From Aquimarina amphilecti (GTDB taxonomy: Bacteria; Bacteroidota; Bacteroidia; Flavobacteriales; Flavobacteriaceae), in the NCBI RefSeq assembly GCF_900109375.1, contig NZ_FOAB01000003.1, positions 84,620 through 148,619 on the forward strand: a stretch of DNA of 64,000 nt, in the 5' to 3' direction. Below the pieces are notes generated by a model. That model saw nothing but the letters and a program-made list of their open reading frames with translations. It was not told the DNA's origin and ran no database searches. Below are positions 16,163 through 24,638 of the stretch, one piece after another; position 1 is the stretch's first letter, and each line of letters starts with the position of its first letter. A program made the position numbers and the translations under genes.

Positions 16163-17590
16163 TTACCTATAACTTCTAGGTCCTAAAAACGCTGTGGTGG
16201 TTGTTTCGATCAATTCATTATCATTCGCGTATACTCCAATTTTTACTTTATCCTTATCACCGCTTAACGCAAAAGCATTAATTTCTATAAATAATGTCCC
16301 CTCTGCCAATCCTTGTTTAGGCACCACAAAGTTTTTATGAGTTACTATTTCTATGGTACCAGTATGAGATAATAATTCGAAATGAACGTTTTCGATATCA
16401 TTAATCGTTTTATTTACTAGTTTAAATGTATATACATTACTAATCATATTATTTTCTTTTCGCTCATACAATTGCCCTGGTAACCTTAAAATATTCGCTT
16501 CGACATCATTTCTCAAAAAAGACATTCCCAGAAAAACACCAATCAATATCACCAATACGGCTGTATATCCTTTTAGTCTTGGTGTAAACTTAAATTTCTC
16601 CTTTTTAGCGATATCATCTTCACTGGCATATCGGATCAATCCTTTCGGAAGGTTTACACTTTCCATCATATGATCACAGGCATCAATACAGGCAGTACAA
16701 TTCACACATTCTAACTGTGTTCCATTGCGGATATCGATTCCTGTTGGACATACATGTACACATTGAAAACAATCTATACAATCGCCTTTTCCACTTTTAG
16801 ATCTGTCTTCATTCTTCTTAAACTTCGCCCTGCCATCTTCTTTTTCTCCTCGTTTATAATCGTATGCAACCACAATGGATTTAGCATCCAACAATACGCC
16901 TTGTAATCGACCATATGGACAAGCAATTACACAAACCTGTTCTCTAAACCAGGCAAAGACAAAATAAAATACTGCGGTAAATATTAATAAGGAAATTAAA
17001 GTCCCCACATGCTGAAAAGGGCCATCAATAAATATATATTGGATTAACACATCACTACCGATCAAGTAAGCCAAAAACACATTCGCTATTAAAAATGAAA
17101 TGATAAAAAACACCACCCATTTAAGAAGGCGTTTTTTGATTTTTTCGGCGTTCCAAGGTTGTTTATCCAATCGTATTTGTTTTCCTCTATCTCCTTCGAT
17201 CCAATATTCTATTCGTCGAAAAACCATTTCCATAAATATGGTTTGCGGGCATATCCAACCACAGAATAATCTTCCAAAAGCTACTGTAAATAATATTACA
17301 AAGACTACCCCAATAATCATTGATATTACGAACAGATGAAAATCCTGTGGCCAGAAAGGAGCTCCGAAAATGTTGAAACGTCGCTCTAACACATTAAATA
17401 ATAAAAATTGGTTGCCATTGATTTTAATAAAAGGAGCAGAAAACAAAAAAATCAATAACCCATAACTCACCCATTTGCGATATTCATAAAATATACCACT
17501 AGGTTTTTTAGGATATAACCAGGCACGTTTTCCTTCTTCATTAATCGTACCGATAGAATCTCTAAATGTTTCGTTTTCTGGCGTTTCCAA
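16163..17590 (-). CDS. ccoG: cbb3 oxidase accessory protein CcoG (FixG)
   Basis: The 475-aa membrane iron-sulfur protein has CGWICPQTIFMEMVFRRIE, CVIACPYGRLQ and the ferredoxin motifs CIDCFQCVHVCPTGIDIR and CVNCTACIDAC. Five or so membrane helices are present, with a C-terminal periplasmic Ig-like domain. CcoG reduces Cu(II) for assembly of the CuB site in cbb3 oxidase. Length and motif order match the family. Confidence 0.95.
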   Translation of the reverse strand: METPENETFRDSIGTINEEGKRAWLYPKKPSGIFYEYRKWVSYGLLIFLFSAPFIKINGNQFLLFNVLERRFNIFGAPFWPQDFHLFVISMIIGVVFVILFTVAFGRLFCGWICPQTIFMEMVFRRIEYWIEGDRGKQIRLDKQPWNAEKIKKRLLKWVVFFIISFLIANVFLAYLIGSDVLIQYIFIDGPFQHVGTLISLLIFTAVFYFVFAWFREQVCVIACPYGRLQGVLLDAKSIVVAYDYKRGEKEDGRAKFKKNEDRSKSGKGDCIDCFQCVHVCPTGIDIRNGTQLECVNCTACIDACDHMMESVNLPKGLIRYASEDDIAKKEKFKFTPRLKGYTAVLVILIGVFLGMSFLRNDVEANILRLPGQLYERKENNMISNVYTFKLVNKTINDIENVHFELLSHTGTIEIVTHKNFVVPKQGLAEGTLFIEINAFALSGDKDKVKIGVYANDNELIETTTTAFLGPRSYR

Positions 17591-17640
17591 TGGACAATAA
17601 TTATTAATTATACGATATATACTATGCTAACTTTGTTATA

Positions 17641-18594
17641 CTAATTGCTTACTACAGACGTTGAGTCTGTAACAGTTTCTGGAACTTCTTCTTCCAAAAC
17701 ATCTTCTTTTACAGCATCTGGATCAATCCAGATCTCACCTTGCGCCTCTTTAGGTTCTGCAGGAGTTGTACCTCCTAATGTAATCACATAACTTGCTACT
17801 TGCGCCATTTCTGCTGGTTTTAGGGTTTGCTTCCAGGCAACCATACCTTTCCCATCACGTCCACCTTCAGAAATAGTTTTGAATACATTTTTAATGCCTC
17901 CTCCCAAAATCCAATTTGGATCTGTTAGATTCGGACCGATTCCTCCTCCTCCATCTGCTTTGTGGCAAGCCACACAATTGGTCGTGAAAATTGCTTTACC
18001 AGCACTAATATCAGCAGCATCCGTTAGCAATACAACTGTATTTATATCCACAAGATCTTTGGCTGTTTTTTTATACGCTTCGATAGCGACCAAGGCCTCA
18101 GCTACTTCTGTTTCATACTCTTCCGTTTGGTTGTAATCATTAAATACATGAAAACGCACCAAATAGATCACTCCGAATAGAATGGTCGCATAAAAACCAT
18201 ACACCCACCAAGGCGGAAGGTTGTTATCCAGCTCCTTAATGCCATCATAATTGTGATCCAGAATAATTTCATCTTCTTCTGCTACTGGCGTACTATCCAC
18301 TAATTTTAGATAGGTAGCTTTGATCCATCCAAACTGTTTGTCTTTTTTAATCTTCTGGCTTAGTACATAACGTTCTTGGGCTTCGGGTTTCAGAGATTTA
18401 AACAACACACTTCGTAATGCCTCTACACAAATCTCTATAGCGATCGCAAATAACAATACGATGCCTAACACTGCCCAACTAATTGGTACTGCAATAAATG
18501 CCGATTCTTCTCCAGAATCCACTGCCCATTCTATTAAAAAATAAGTGATCAATAGTAATGCAATGACTCTGATATAGGATACTGTACTTCTCAT
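17641..18594 (-). CDS. ccoP: cbb3-type cytochrome c oxidase subunit CcoP, mono-heme
   Basis: The 317-aa protein has two N-terminal membrane helices, an acidic loop, a third helix (LPPWWVYGFYATILFGVIYL, the CcoP_N signature) and one cytochrome c domain with CVACH, GPNLTDP and a Met-containing distal loop (KGMVAW). Proteobacterial CcoP has two heme c sites; only one CxxCH is present here, as is usual in Bacteroidetes. It passes electrons to the CcoO heme and CcoN. Its start overlaps the end of ccoQ by 4 bp. Confidence 0.93.
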   Translation of the reverse strand: MRSTVSYIRVIALLLITYFLIEWAVDSGEESAFIAVPISWAVLGIVLLFAIAIEICVEALRSVLFKSLKPEAQERYVLSQKIKKDKQFGWIKATYLKLVDSTPVAEEDEIILDHNYDGIKELDNNLPPWWVYGFYATILFGVIYLVRFHVFNDYNQTEEYETEVAEALVAIEAYKKTAKDLVDINTVVLLTDAADISAGKAIFTTNCVACHKADGGGGIGPNLTDPNWILGGGIKNVFKTISEGGRDGKGMVAWKQTLKPAEMAQVASYVITLGGTTPAEPKEAQGEIWIDPDAVKEDVLEEEVPETVTDSTSVVSN

Positions 18595-18782
18595 AGTATT
18601 AATTCGTTTTCATTTTCTGATTCGAATGGAATCTCGCTTACTTCTTTTATATGTTCCTTTTTTGCTGAAATTACCCACCAGAATAAGGCAGTAAAAAAGA
18701 TGAAAAATATCAGTAGTGATATGATAGGATATATCTCTACGCCTTCGATACTTTCCATATGTCCTTTGATAAATTTAAACAT
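18591..18782 (-). CDS. ccoQ: cbb3 oxidase subunit CcoQ-like
   Basis: The 63-aa protein has one membrane helix (about residues 18-40) ending FWWVISAKKEH, the size and position of CcoQ/FixQ, between ccoNO and ccoP. CcoQ stabilises the complex. The start is ATG; the stop overlaps the ccoP start. Confidence 0.8.
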   Translation of the reverse strand: MFKFIKGHMESIEGVEIYPIISLLIFFIFFTALFWWVISAKKEHIKEVSEIPFESENENELIL

Positions 18783-18793
18783 GGTTTATTTCT

Positions 18794-20986
18794 TTAGTTT
18801 GAACTTGCAGTTTCGTTTTTAACTTTGATATCGGTTCCTAATCGCTGTATGTAGGCAATTAAGGCGATGACTTCTCTATCCCGCATCTCGATAAAATCCA
18901 ATCCATTCTCCTTGGCGTATTTTTTATCCGCTTCATAAGTTTTGGCAAAATCCGGATCATCATACAGGTTTTTCTCGATCTGTGTTGCCTGTTCATCCAT
19001 CCATTGTTGGGCTTTAGTAATCTCTTCTGGAGTGTAAGGAACCCCAAGAGTAACCATGGCTTCCATTTTGGTTTCTGTATCCGATCGATCGAGTTCATTT
19101 TTTAGCAACCATTTATAACTTGGCATAATAGAACCCGACGATGTACTCTGCGGATCATAGAAATGATTAAGGTGCCAATTATCCGAGTATTTGCCTCCGA
19201 TACGCATTAGATCAGGTCCGGTTCGCTTACTCCCCCAAAGAAATGGGTGATCATAGACATACTCGCCAGCCTTAGAATATTCTCCATATCGTTCTACCTC
19301 ACTACGGAAAGGACGAATCATCTGCGAATGACACGATACACAACTCTCTCTTATATATAGATCTCTACCTTCTAACTCTAGCGGTGTATACGGTTTTACA
19401 CTCGTGATGGTAGGAATATTAGAATCGATCATTAGGGTGGGTACAATCTGTACGGCTCCTCCAATAAGTATCGCAATTGTAGCAAAAATCGTAAGCTTTA
19501 CCGGTCTTCTTTCTAACCAAGTATGGTATCCTTCTTTTGCAGTTCTTTTGTTAGTTACTTTCGTTAATGGAGCAGCTTCTGCCAATTCATCTGTAACTGT
19601 ATTACCAGCTTTTATTGTTTTAATCACATTATACAGCATGATAAACATCCCTAAGATGAACATACTACCACCAATTGCTCGCATCCAATACATCGGTATA
19701 ATTTCGTTTACGGTTTCTAAAAAGTTACCGTATACCAAACTACCGTCTGGATTAAACTGTTTCCACATAGAAGCCTGAACAAACCCTGCCACATACATCG
19801 GCAATGCATACATAATAATACCCAAAGTACCAATCCAGAAATGTGCATTGGCCAATGCAGTAGACCACAATTTGGTTTTAAATATTTTAGGAATTAACCA
19901 ATATGCCATCCCAAAGGTGAAGAAACCATTCCACGCTAATGCACCTACGTGTACGTGGGCAATCACCCAATCACTAAAATGTGCTATCGCGTTTACATTT
20001 TTTAAAGAAAGCATAGGTCCCTCGAACGTTGCCATCCCATATCCTGTGATCGCGACCACCATAAATTTTAATACTGGATCTGTACGTACTTTATCCCAGG
20101 CACCACGCAAGGTTAATAAGCCATTAATCATACCACCCCAAGATGGCGCGATTAGCATTATAGAAAAAGCAACACCTAAATTCTGCGCCCAATCCGGTAA
20201 TGAAGAGTATAATAAATGGTGTGGTCCTGCCCAGATATAAATAAATATCAATGACCAAAAGTGCACAATCGATAATCGATAGGAATATACCGGCCTATTC
20301 GCCGCTTTTGGCACAAAATAATACATCAATCCTAAAAAAGGAGTGGTAAGAAAGAAGGCTACCGCATTATGTCCATACCACCATTGTACCAGCGCATCCT
20401 GTACACCTGCATAGACCGAATAACTTTTTAATGCACTTACGGGTAATTCTAAACTATTGAAAATATGAAGTACTGCCACAGTAACTACGGTGGCTAGATA
20501 AAACCATATGGCTACATATAAGTGTCGTTGTCTCCGTTTTAGAATGGTACCAATCAAATTCCAACCAAAAACTACCCAAACAATAGCGATAGCGATATCA
20601 AAAGGCCATTCTAATTCTGCATATTCCTTAGAAGTTGTATATCCTAACGGTAATGTAATTGCAGCGCCAACGATGATCAATTGCCAACACCAAAAATTAA
20701 TGTTACTAAGCGTATCATTAAACATTCTGGTTTTTAGCAATCGCTGGGTAGAATAATACACTCCGGCAAAGATGGCATTACCCACAAAGGCAAAAATCAC
20801 TGCATTGGTATGTAGTGGTCGTAAACGCCCAAAGCTTAACCAAGGAATCCCATCGGTAAGGTTAGGAAATAAAAACAGAAATGCCAGCAGCAATCCGACC
20901 GACATCCCTACAATACCCCAAAGCATGGTGGCGTATAAGAATTTTTTTACGATTTTATTATCGTAATAGAATTGTTCTATGTTCAT
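18794..20986 (-). CDS. ccoNO: fused cbb3 oxidase subunits I and II (CcoN-CcoO)
   Basis: The 730-aa chain carries the CcoN heme-copper core with twelve or so helices (residues about 15-480), including [12 protein letters not shown] for a heme b ligand, WYGHNAVAF for CuB, HHLLYSS and the HVHVGAL heme ligands. It is joined to the CcoO domain (about 500-730) with one membrane helix and the heme c site [12 protein letters not shown]. The fused CcoNO form is characteristic of Bacteroidetes. It reduces O2 to water with high affinity and pumps protons. ccoS lies 1 bp upstream. Confidence 0.96.
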   Translation of the reverse strand: MNIEQFYYDNKIVKKFLYATMLWGIVGMSVGLLLAFLFLFPNLTDGIPWLSFGRLRPLHTNAVIFAFVGNAIFAGVYYSTQRLLKTRMFNDTLSNINFWCWQLIIVGAAITLPLGYTTSKEYAELEWPFDIAIAIVWVVFGWNLIGTILKRRQRHLYVAIWFYLATVVTVAVLHIFNSLELPVSALKSYSVYAGVQDALVQWWYGHNAVAFFLTTPFLGLMYYFVPKAANRPVYSYRLSIVHFWSLIFIYIWAGPHHLLYSSLPDWAQNLGVAFSIMLIAPSWGGMINGLLTLRGAWDKVRTDPVLKFMVVAITGYGMATFEGPMLSLKNVNAIAHFSDWVIAHVHVGALAWNGFFTFGMAYWLIPKIFKTKLWSTALANAHFWIGTLGIIMYALPMYVAGFVQASMWKQFNPDGSLVYGNFLETVNEIIPMYWMRAIGGSMFILGMFIMLYNVIKTIKAGNTVTDELAEAAPLTKVTNKRTAKEGYHTWLERRPVKLTIFATIAILIGGAVQIVPTLMIDSNIPTITSVKPYTPLELEGRDLYIRESCVSCHSQMIRPFRSEVERYGEYSKAGEYVYDHPFLWGSKRTGPDLMRIGGKYSDNWHLNHFYDPQSTSSGSIMPSYKWLLKNELDRSDTETKMEAMVTLGVPYTPEEITKAQQWMDEQATQIEKNLYDDPDFAKTYEADKKYAKENGLDFIEMRDREVIALIAYIQRLGTDIKVKNETASSN

Positions 20987-20987
20987 A

Positions 20988-21182
20988 TTATACGTGATTG
21001 TTATTAGTTGTTACTGAAGATTTTTCTTTGGATTCTGTAATCACCTCATCATCAAAAAGCATTCTGATCGCAGGTGTATAGGTATCATCGTATTGTCCTT
21101 TTTTTACAGAGAGAATAAAAGCCACAAAAAACACGATGGCAACGACAATACTAATGGTTAATAAAACATAAATAACACCCAT
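20988..21182 (-). CDS. ccoS: cbb3 oxidase maturation protein CcoS
   Basis: The 64-aa protein has one membrane helix ([20 protein letters not shown]) followed by the family signature '[21 protein letters not shown]'. CcoS is needed for insertion of cofactors into CcoN. I chose the Met at 21182 rather than the upstream ATG at 21203. The protein then starts MGVIYVLL like known CcoS. The -7 element of the Fnr-type promoter (21201-21208) overlaps the upstream ATG, which therefore cannot be transcribed. It is the first gene of the cco operon. Confidence 0.9.
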   Translation of the reverse strand: MGVIYVLLTISIVVAIVFFVAFILSVKKGQYDDTYTPAIRMLFDDEVITESKEKSSVTTNNNHV

Positions 21183-21200
21183 AAGATTCTTATTAGGCTC

Positions 21201-21243
21201 CAAAAGTATGGGTGCATGTTTTCTTAAAAAATGACATTTATCA
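21201..21243 (-). promoter_or_regulatory. Fnr/Crp-type box plus -7 element of the cco operon
   Basis: TGACATTTATCA (21232-21243) is followed on the minus strand after exactly 23 bp by TACTTTTG (21208-21201), 18 bp before the chosen ccoS start. The arrangement is the same as at the stress-protein and kinase promoters. Confidence 0.75.
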
Positions 21244-21326
21244 GGTTTTAGAAAGGTAGTTTATGGTAAGAACTAGAACCGTTAATAGCATCTCTTAATT
21301 TGGCACAGCAAAACAGCTATACGAAC

Positions 21327-21453
21327 TATCTGAATTAGAATTTTGAATTTGGGGAATTTTTACTTTATTTTAGAAGCGGAAAACAAATAATTACAAATGC
21401 GTGTAATTAATTACAAACGGTACTATACGTAATAACTATACTCGCATGTTAGC
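21327..21453 (+). repeat. 127-bp repeat, copy A, ending in a cassette-type palindrome
   Basis: The 127-bp sequence recurs at 24494-24620 with about four substitutions and no gaps. Its last 63 bp (21391-21453) form an imperfect palindrome: CAAATGCGTGTAATTAATTAC pairs with the region ending in ACTATACTCGCATGTTAGC. The GTTAGC end lies 19 bp before the first TIR gene, as an attC/attI-like site would before its cassette. Confidence 0.7.
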
Positions 21454-21472
21454 TGCAAGTTAAAACAACACT

Positions 21473-22039
21473 ATGCCAATATTTACAAAACAAGCTTTTT
21501 CATCACTGACAGAAAGACGAACGACTTCTCGAGGTAAGAATCTTTATACCGTTTTGAATGAAGCCAGAGTTGAATTAAAAACATCATCTAAAATTGGTGT
21601 TTTTTTATCTCATTCACATAAAGACAAAAGCCTTATTAAGGAGGCAATCGCTTTTTTTAAAGCAATAAATGTATCTGTATATGTTGATTGGATGGACGAA
21701 AGTATGCCTGAAAAAACAAGCGGTGTTACTGCAGTAAAAATTAAATCCAAAATTATTTCGAATGATAAATTCATTTTACTTGCAACAAATGATGCCGTAA
21801 TTTCAAAATGGTGTAATTGGGAATTAGGAATAGGAGACACTTTTAAATTTTCAAAAGATAATCTAGCTATATTACCTCTTGCAGAAAATAGTGGTTCTTG
21901 GTATGGTAATGAATATCTTCAAATTTATCCACGTATCGAATCAGTAACTCAAGGAAATGATGGTATTTATGACAACATTTTTAGAATTAAATACCCAGAC
22001 GGTTCACAGAAATGGTTAAGCGATTGGCTAAAAGAATAA
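21473..22039 (+). CDS. TIR domain protein
   Basis: The 188-aa protein has a short N-terminal extension, then a TIR domain (about residues 40-170): strand A IGVFLSHSHKDK, strand B SVYVDWMDESMPE, strand D KFILLATNDAVI, and the putative NADase glutamate Glu117 in SKWCNWELG. Bacterial TIR domains of this type cleave NAD+ or make NAD-derived signals in anti-phage systems. It starts a tight three-gene unit (3-bp then 1-bp gaps) with a membrane protein and a second TIR-like protein. The system type is inference. Confidence 0.82.
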   Translation: MPIFTKQAFSSLTERRTTSRGKNLYTVLNEARVELKTSSKIGVFLSHSHKDKSLIKEAIAFFKAINVSVYVDWMDESMPEKTSGVTAVKIKSKIISNDKFILLATNDAVISKWCNWELGIGDTFKFSKDNLAILPLAENSGSWYGNEYLQIYPRIESVTQGNDGIYDNIFRIKYPDGSQKWLSDWLKE

Positions 22040-22042
22040 ACA

Positions 22043-22441
22043 ATGGAGAATAAAAGAAAACATTTAGAATTTATACAATTAGTAATAACAAGAATGAATG
22101 TAAATTCATTCTTACTTAAAGGTTGGTCGGTTACATTAGTTGCCGCTTTATTTGCTTTTGCAGCCAAGGATTCAGATATAAGTTATGTAATAATCACCTA
22201 TATATCTACACCAATATTTTGGTTATTGGACGCATATTATTTAAGCCTTGAAAGACAATACAGAGGACTTTACAACTCTGTGAAAAATAAAGAGGAAAAG
22301 GACATAGATTTTGATATGAACGCAAAACCGTTCGATAAAGGAAAAGACTCTTGGCTATCATCAATTTTTTCTGTAACTCAATTGTTTTTCTATGGTGGTT
22401 TGACAGCCATAACCTTAATAATAATGTATGTAATCAACTAA
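22043..22441 (+). CDS. small membrane protein between two TIR genes, candidate effector
   Basis: The 132-aa protein starts with a charged helix (KRKHLEFIQLVITRMN). Two membrane helices follow (about residues 24-42 and 46-65) with the pattern 'KGWSVTLVAALFAFAA' and FWLLDAYYLSLERQYRGLY, and a third helix lies at 111-131. I have no named family for it, although proteins of this shape accompany TIR and other defence genes. The position between the two TIR genes with almost no spacing suggests it is the membrane effector or a partner of the module. Confidence 0.6.
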   Translation: MENKRKHLEFIQLVITRMNVNSFLLKGWSVTLVAALFAFAAKDSDISYVIITYISTPIFWLLDAYYLSLERQYRGLYNSVKNKEEKDIDFDMNAKPFDKGKDSWLSSIFSVTQLFFYGGLTAITLIIMYVIN

Positions 22442-22442
22442 T

Positions 22443-23027
22443 ATGGCTAAAAGAGTATTTTTCAGTTTCCACCACGATGATGTAAAATCATTTAGAGCCA
22501 ATGTAGTTAGACAACATTGGGTTACAAAGCCAAATAGAGAAGTTGCTGGATTTTTTGATGCTTCAATTTGGGAAAAAGCAAAGAAAGAAGGTTTTGCAGC
22601 CTTAAAACGTATGATTAATTCTGCTTTGAAAAATACTTCGAATACTTGCGTATTAATTGGAACAGAAACTTATAAAAGACCTTGGGTCAGGTACGAGATA
22701 TTCAAATCATTTGTTCGAGGCAATCATATATTTGGTGTTCATATAAATGGAATAAAAGATAAAAATAAGGAGACTAAAAATCTTGGTAAAAACCCATTTA
22801 AATATTTAGGATATAGATACAATGATTCAGGAACACACATTACCTTTTTTGAATACTTAAACGGAAAATGGGTTGAATATAGCGCAGTGGAAAATAAATC
22901 GAAATTTAAATTAACTAAAGCCAAACCATCGAAAAAAAATGAATTTGTCCAGTTATCAGATGTACGAAAAACGTATAAATGGAATAAAGACAAAGGATAT
23001 GAAAACTTCGGAACTTGGATAAAATAA
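22443..23027 (+). CDS. ThsB-like (DUF1863/MTH538) TIR-like protein
   Basis: The 194-aa protein has the Thoeris ThsB TIR-like fold motifs: KRVFFSFHHDDV at strand A, GFFDASIWE at strand B, NTCVLIGTETYKRPWVRYEI with Trp81 and Glu85 at the presumed catalytic helix, and HIFGVHINGIKD. ThsB proteins sense infection and produce an NAD-derived messenger that triggers an effector. A C-terminal extension of about 75 residues is less conserved in type. The gene starts 1 bp after the membrane-protein gene; a cassette-type palindrome follows its stop. Confidence 0.85.
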   Translation: MAKRVFFSFHHDDVKSFRANVVRQHWVTKPNREVAGFFDASIWEKAKKEGFAALKRMINSALKNTSNTCVLIGTETYKRPWVRYEIFKSFVRGNHIFGVHINGIKDKNKETKNLGKNPFKYLGYRYNDSGTHITFFEYLNGKWVEYSAVENKSKFKLTKAKPSKKNEFVQLSDVRKTYKWNKDKGYENFGTWIK

Positions 23028-23033
23028 CCAGCA

Positions 23034-23228
23034 GCTAACATTATATATAGCAAATTGGGAGATTAGTGTTTAACCGAAAGGTTTTGTCTGTTTGCAAAGT
23101 CGCCAAATCTTTTGATTTGGTATTAAAAGAGAAAAATTAAAACAAAACGCAAAAGATTTGGCTTGTGGCTTAACCGAAATTAATCGCTTGTTTCCTGCCC
23201 AACTTGCCATATATTAAACGTTAGGTGC
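23034..23228 (+). repeat. attC-like imperfect palindrome (195 bp)
   Basis: It begins with GCTAACATTATATATAGCAA seven bases after the TIR module stop and ends with CATATATTAAACGTTAGGTG just before the next gene. The ends are complementary with bulges. Inner segments CCAAATCTTTTGATTTGG and AAAAGATTTGGC and two copies of TTAACCGAAA add further pairing. The layout resembles a large integron attC site. Confidence 0.65.
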
Positions 23229-23244
23229 AAACAAAACTTGCAGA

Positions 23245-23859
23245 ATGCTTTTTATTCGCCAAATCATTACTTTAATGATAATAGTTTATATCTCTATAAG
23301 TTTAACTTCTTGTAGATCGAAAAAAAGTGCTTATGAATTAAGTAATAGTGAATATTCCAGAATCTCAAATAGAAACAGTTCTATAAATATTATTGGAACA
23401 TATGTATCAAAAGATACTCTCATATCAATTGACGAAAATTACAAGGACGAAATCACAACTGATCTTATAAAGTTTAATAAAAACAATACAGTTCAACTAT
23501 CAAGAAGTCATAGTAATTATGAATCTAGTGAAAAAATCACTAATGATAACTTAACTGATTGGCTAGATAGTAAAGCTGAGTTTTATTATATAGCTAATAA
23601 ATCTAGGGTGACAATTAAGAGATATGAAGGATCAGTTCGAAATACTCCTTTTTGGGCTTTGGGAGGACCTCCCGTTAGACCTTACAAAGCTTCCGTTGAA
23701 TTTAAAATTAAAGGAGATACTCTAATTAAAAAAAAGAGAAAATTAGTGCGAGTGGATCATAAAACATATAAAATGTTCAAGTCTATGTATATCTTAAATA
23801 AAGACTTAAATAAAAATCATAAGTCAATTAAAACCGATTATAAAAAAGTCAGCTACTAA
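23245..23859 (+). CDS. lipoprotein of unknown function
   Basis: The 204-aa protein has a lipoprotein signal ending SLTSC (Cys23). The mature part is basic and mixed, with 'NIIGTYVSKDTLISIDENYKDE' in the first half and a Pro/Gly loop (WALGGPPVRPY) in the middle. I do not recognise a family. It is a single-gene cassette with palindromes on both sides. Confidence 0.55.
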   Translation: MLFIRQIITLMIIVYISISLTSCRSKKSAYELSNSEYSRISNRNSSINIIGTYVSKDTLISIDENYKDEITTDLIKFNKNNTVQLSRSHSNYESSEKITNDNLTDWLDSKAEFYYIANKSRVTIKRYEGSVRNTPFWALGGPPVRPYKASVEFKIKGDTLIKKKRKLVRVDHKTYKMFKSMYILNKDLNKNHKSIKTDYKKVSY

Positions 23860-24025
23860 CATTATATATGAAATCATAGCAAAGTTTAGTGCTAGATCTA
23901 AAGGTCATTTCTTTTTTGCAATGGCGCTAGATTTTTATAAATTGAATAAGAAATAAAAATGCGCAGATAGATCAATTGGCCCGGGTATGTTTACCTTGCT
24001 CCGATTCATAAATTTGGCGCTAACT
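23855..24025 (+). repeat. attC-like palindromic spacer
   Basis: It begins CTAACATTATATATGAAATC right at the stop of the lipoprotein gene and ends AATTTGGCGCTAACTT before the next gene. Its right 70 bp (23955-24024) resemble 36874-36942: both contain AGAT(A)AATCAATTGG-like and GGTATGTTT sequences. Confidence 0.55.
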
Positions 24026-24038
24026 TATCCTAAAAAAA

Positions 24039-24401
24039 ATGAAACCACTTGAAACCGAAAGGATGATCCACTTTCTCTATCGGATGTCCATGTATGTCAG
24101 TAATGTGTCTAGAGACAATATCGTTTCCTTTATGCACGGAGCCGATTTCGGAAAATGTAGCGAACCACATTGGACCAAATTACTAAATGAATTTATCTTA
24201 ATCGAATATAAAATTGAAGGACGAGCAATAGGGTGGTCATATCAAGTTGAATTGTTTAGTAAACAAGAAGGAATTGAATGGACTGAAGGATTCAAAAAAC
24301 TGATGTTGGAGATGATCAATAAATCAGATAAAACACCAATAACTAATAAAACGAAAAACTGGATACACAAGTTAGAGAATAACAATACACAAACCCTTTA
24401 G
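24039..24401 (+). CDS. hypothetical protein, 120 aa
   Basis: The soluble, largely helical protein has no signal peptide. The segment MSMYVSNVSRDNIVSFMHGADFG followed by a short acidic/hydrophobic section suggests a small regulatory or binding protein, but I do not recognise the family. It stands alone as a cassette between palindromic spacers. Confidence 0.5.
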   Translation: MKPLETERMIHFLYRMSMYVSNVSRDNIVSFMHGADFGKCSEPHWTKLLNEFILIEYKIEGRAIGWSYQVELFSKQEGIEWTEGFKKLMLEMINKSDKTPITNKTKNWIHKLENNNTQTL

Positions 24402-24493
24402 TCTTCATTATAATCAAAAGACGAGCTACTATATTTAAAATTAAACTTCTTTGACATAGCTTTACATTTTATACAGCAAAATATCTATAAAAT

Positions 24494-24620
24494 TATCTGA
24501 ATTAGAATTTTGAATTTGGGGAATTTTTACTTTATTTTAGAAACGAAAAACAAATAATTACAAATGCGTGTAATTAATTACAAACAGTACTATACGTAAT
24601 AACTATACTCGCATGTTGGC
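24494..24620 (+). repeat. 127-bp repeat, copy B
   Basis: This is a near-identical copy of 21327-21453, ending GCATGTTGGC 18 bp before the RNase HI gene. The 75 bp upstream (24405-24480) also resemble 26985-27060: both contain ACTTCTTTGACAT and TTTACATTTTATACAGCAAA. Confidence 0.7.
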
Positions 24621-24638
24621 AAACATATACCAAAACCG

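Noticed and set aside
23034..23228. Repeated short segments inside the spacer that might suggest a CRISPR array
   Set aside because: The repeats are inverted, not direct with regular spacers, and no cas genes are present; the structure is one large palindrome.
24450..24485. TTGACA...TATACA as a sigma70 promoter upstream of RNase HI
   Set aside because: Spacing is about 13 bp, too short, and Bacteroidetes use TTG/TAnnTTTG elements; it was kept only as part of a repeated leader.
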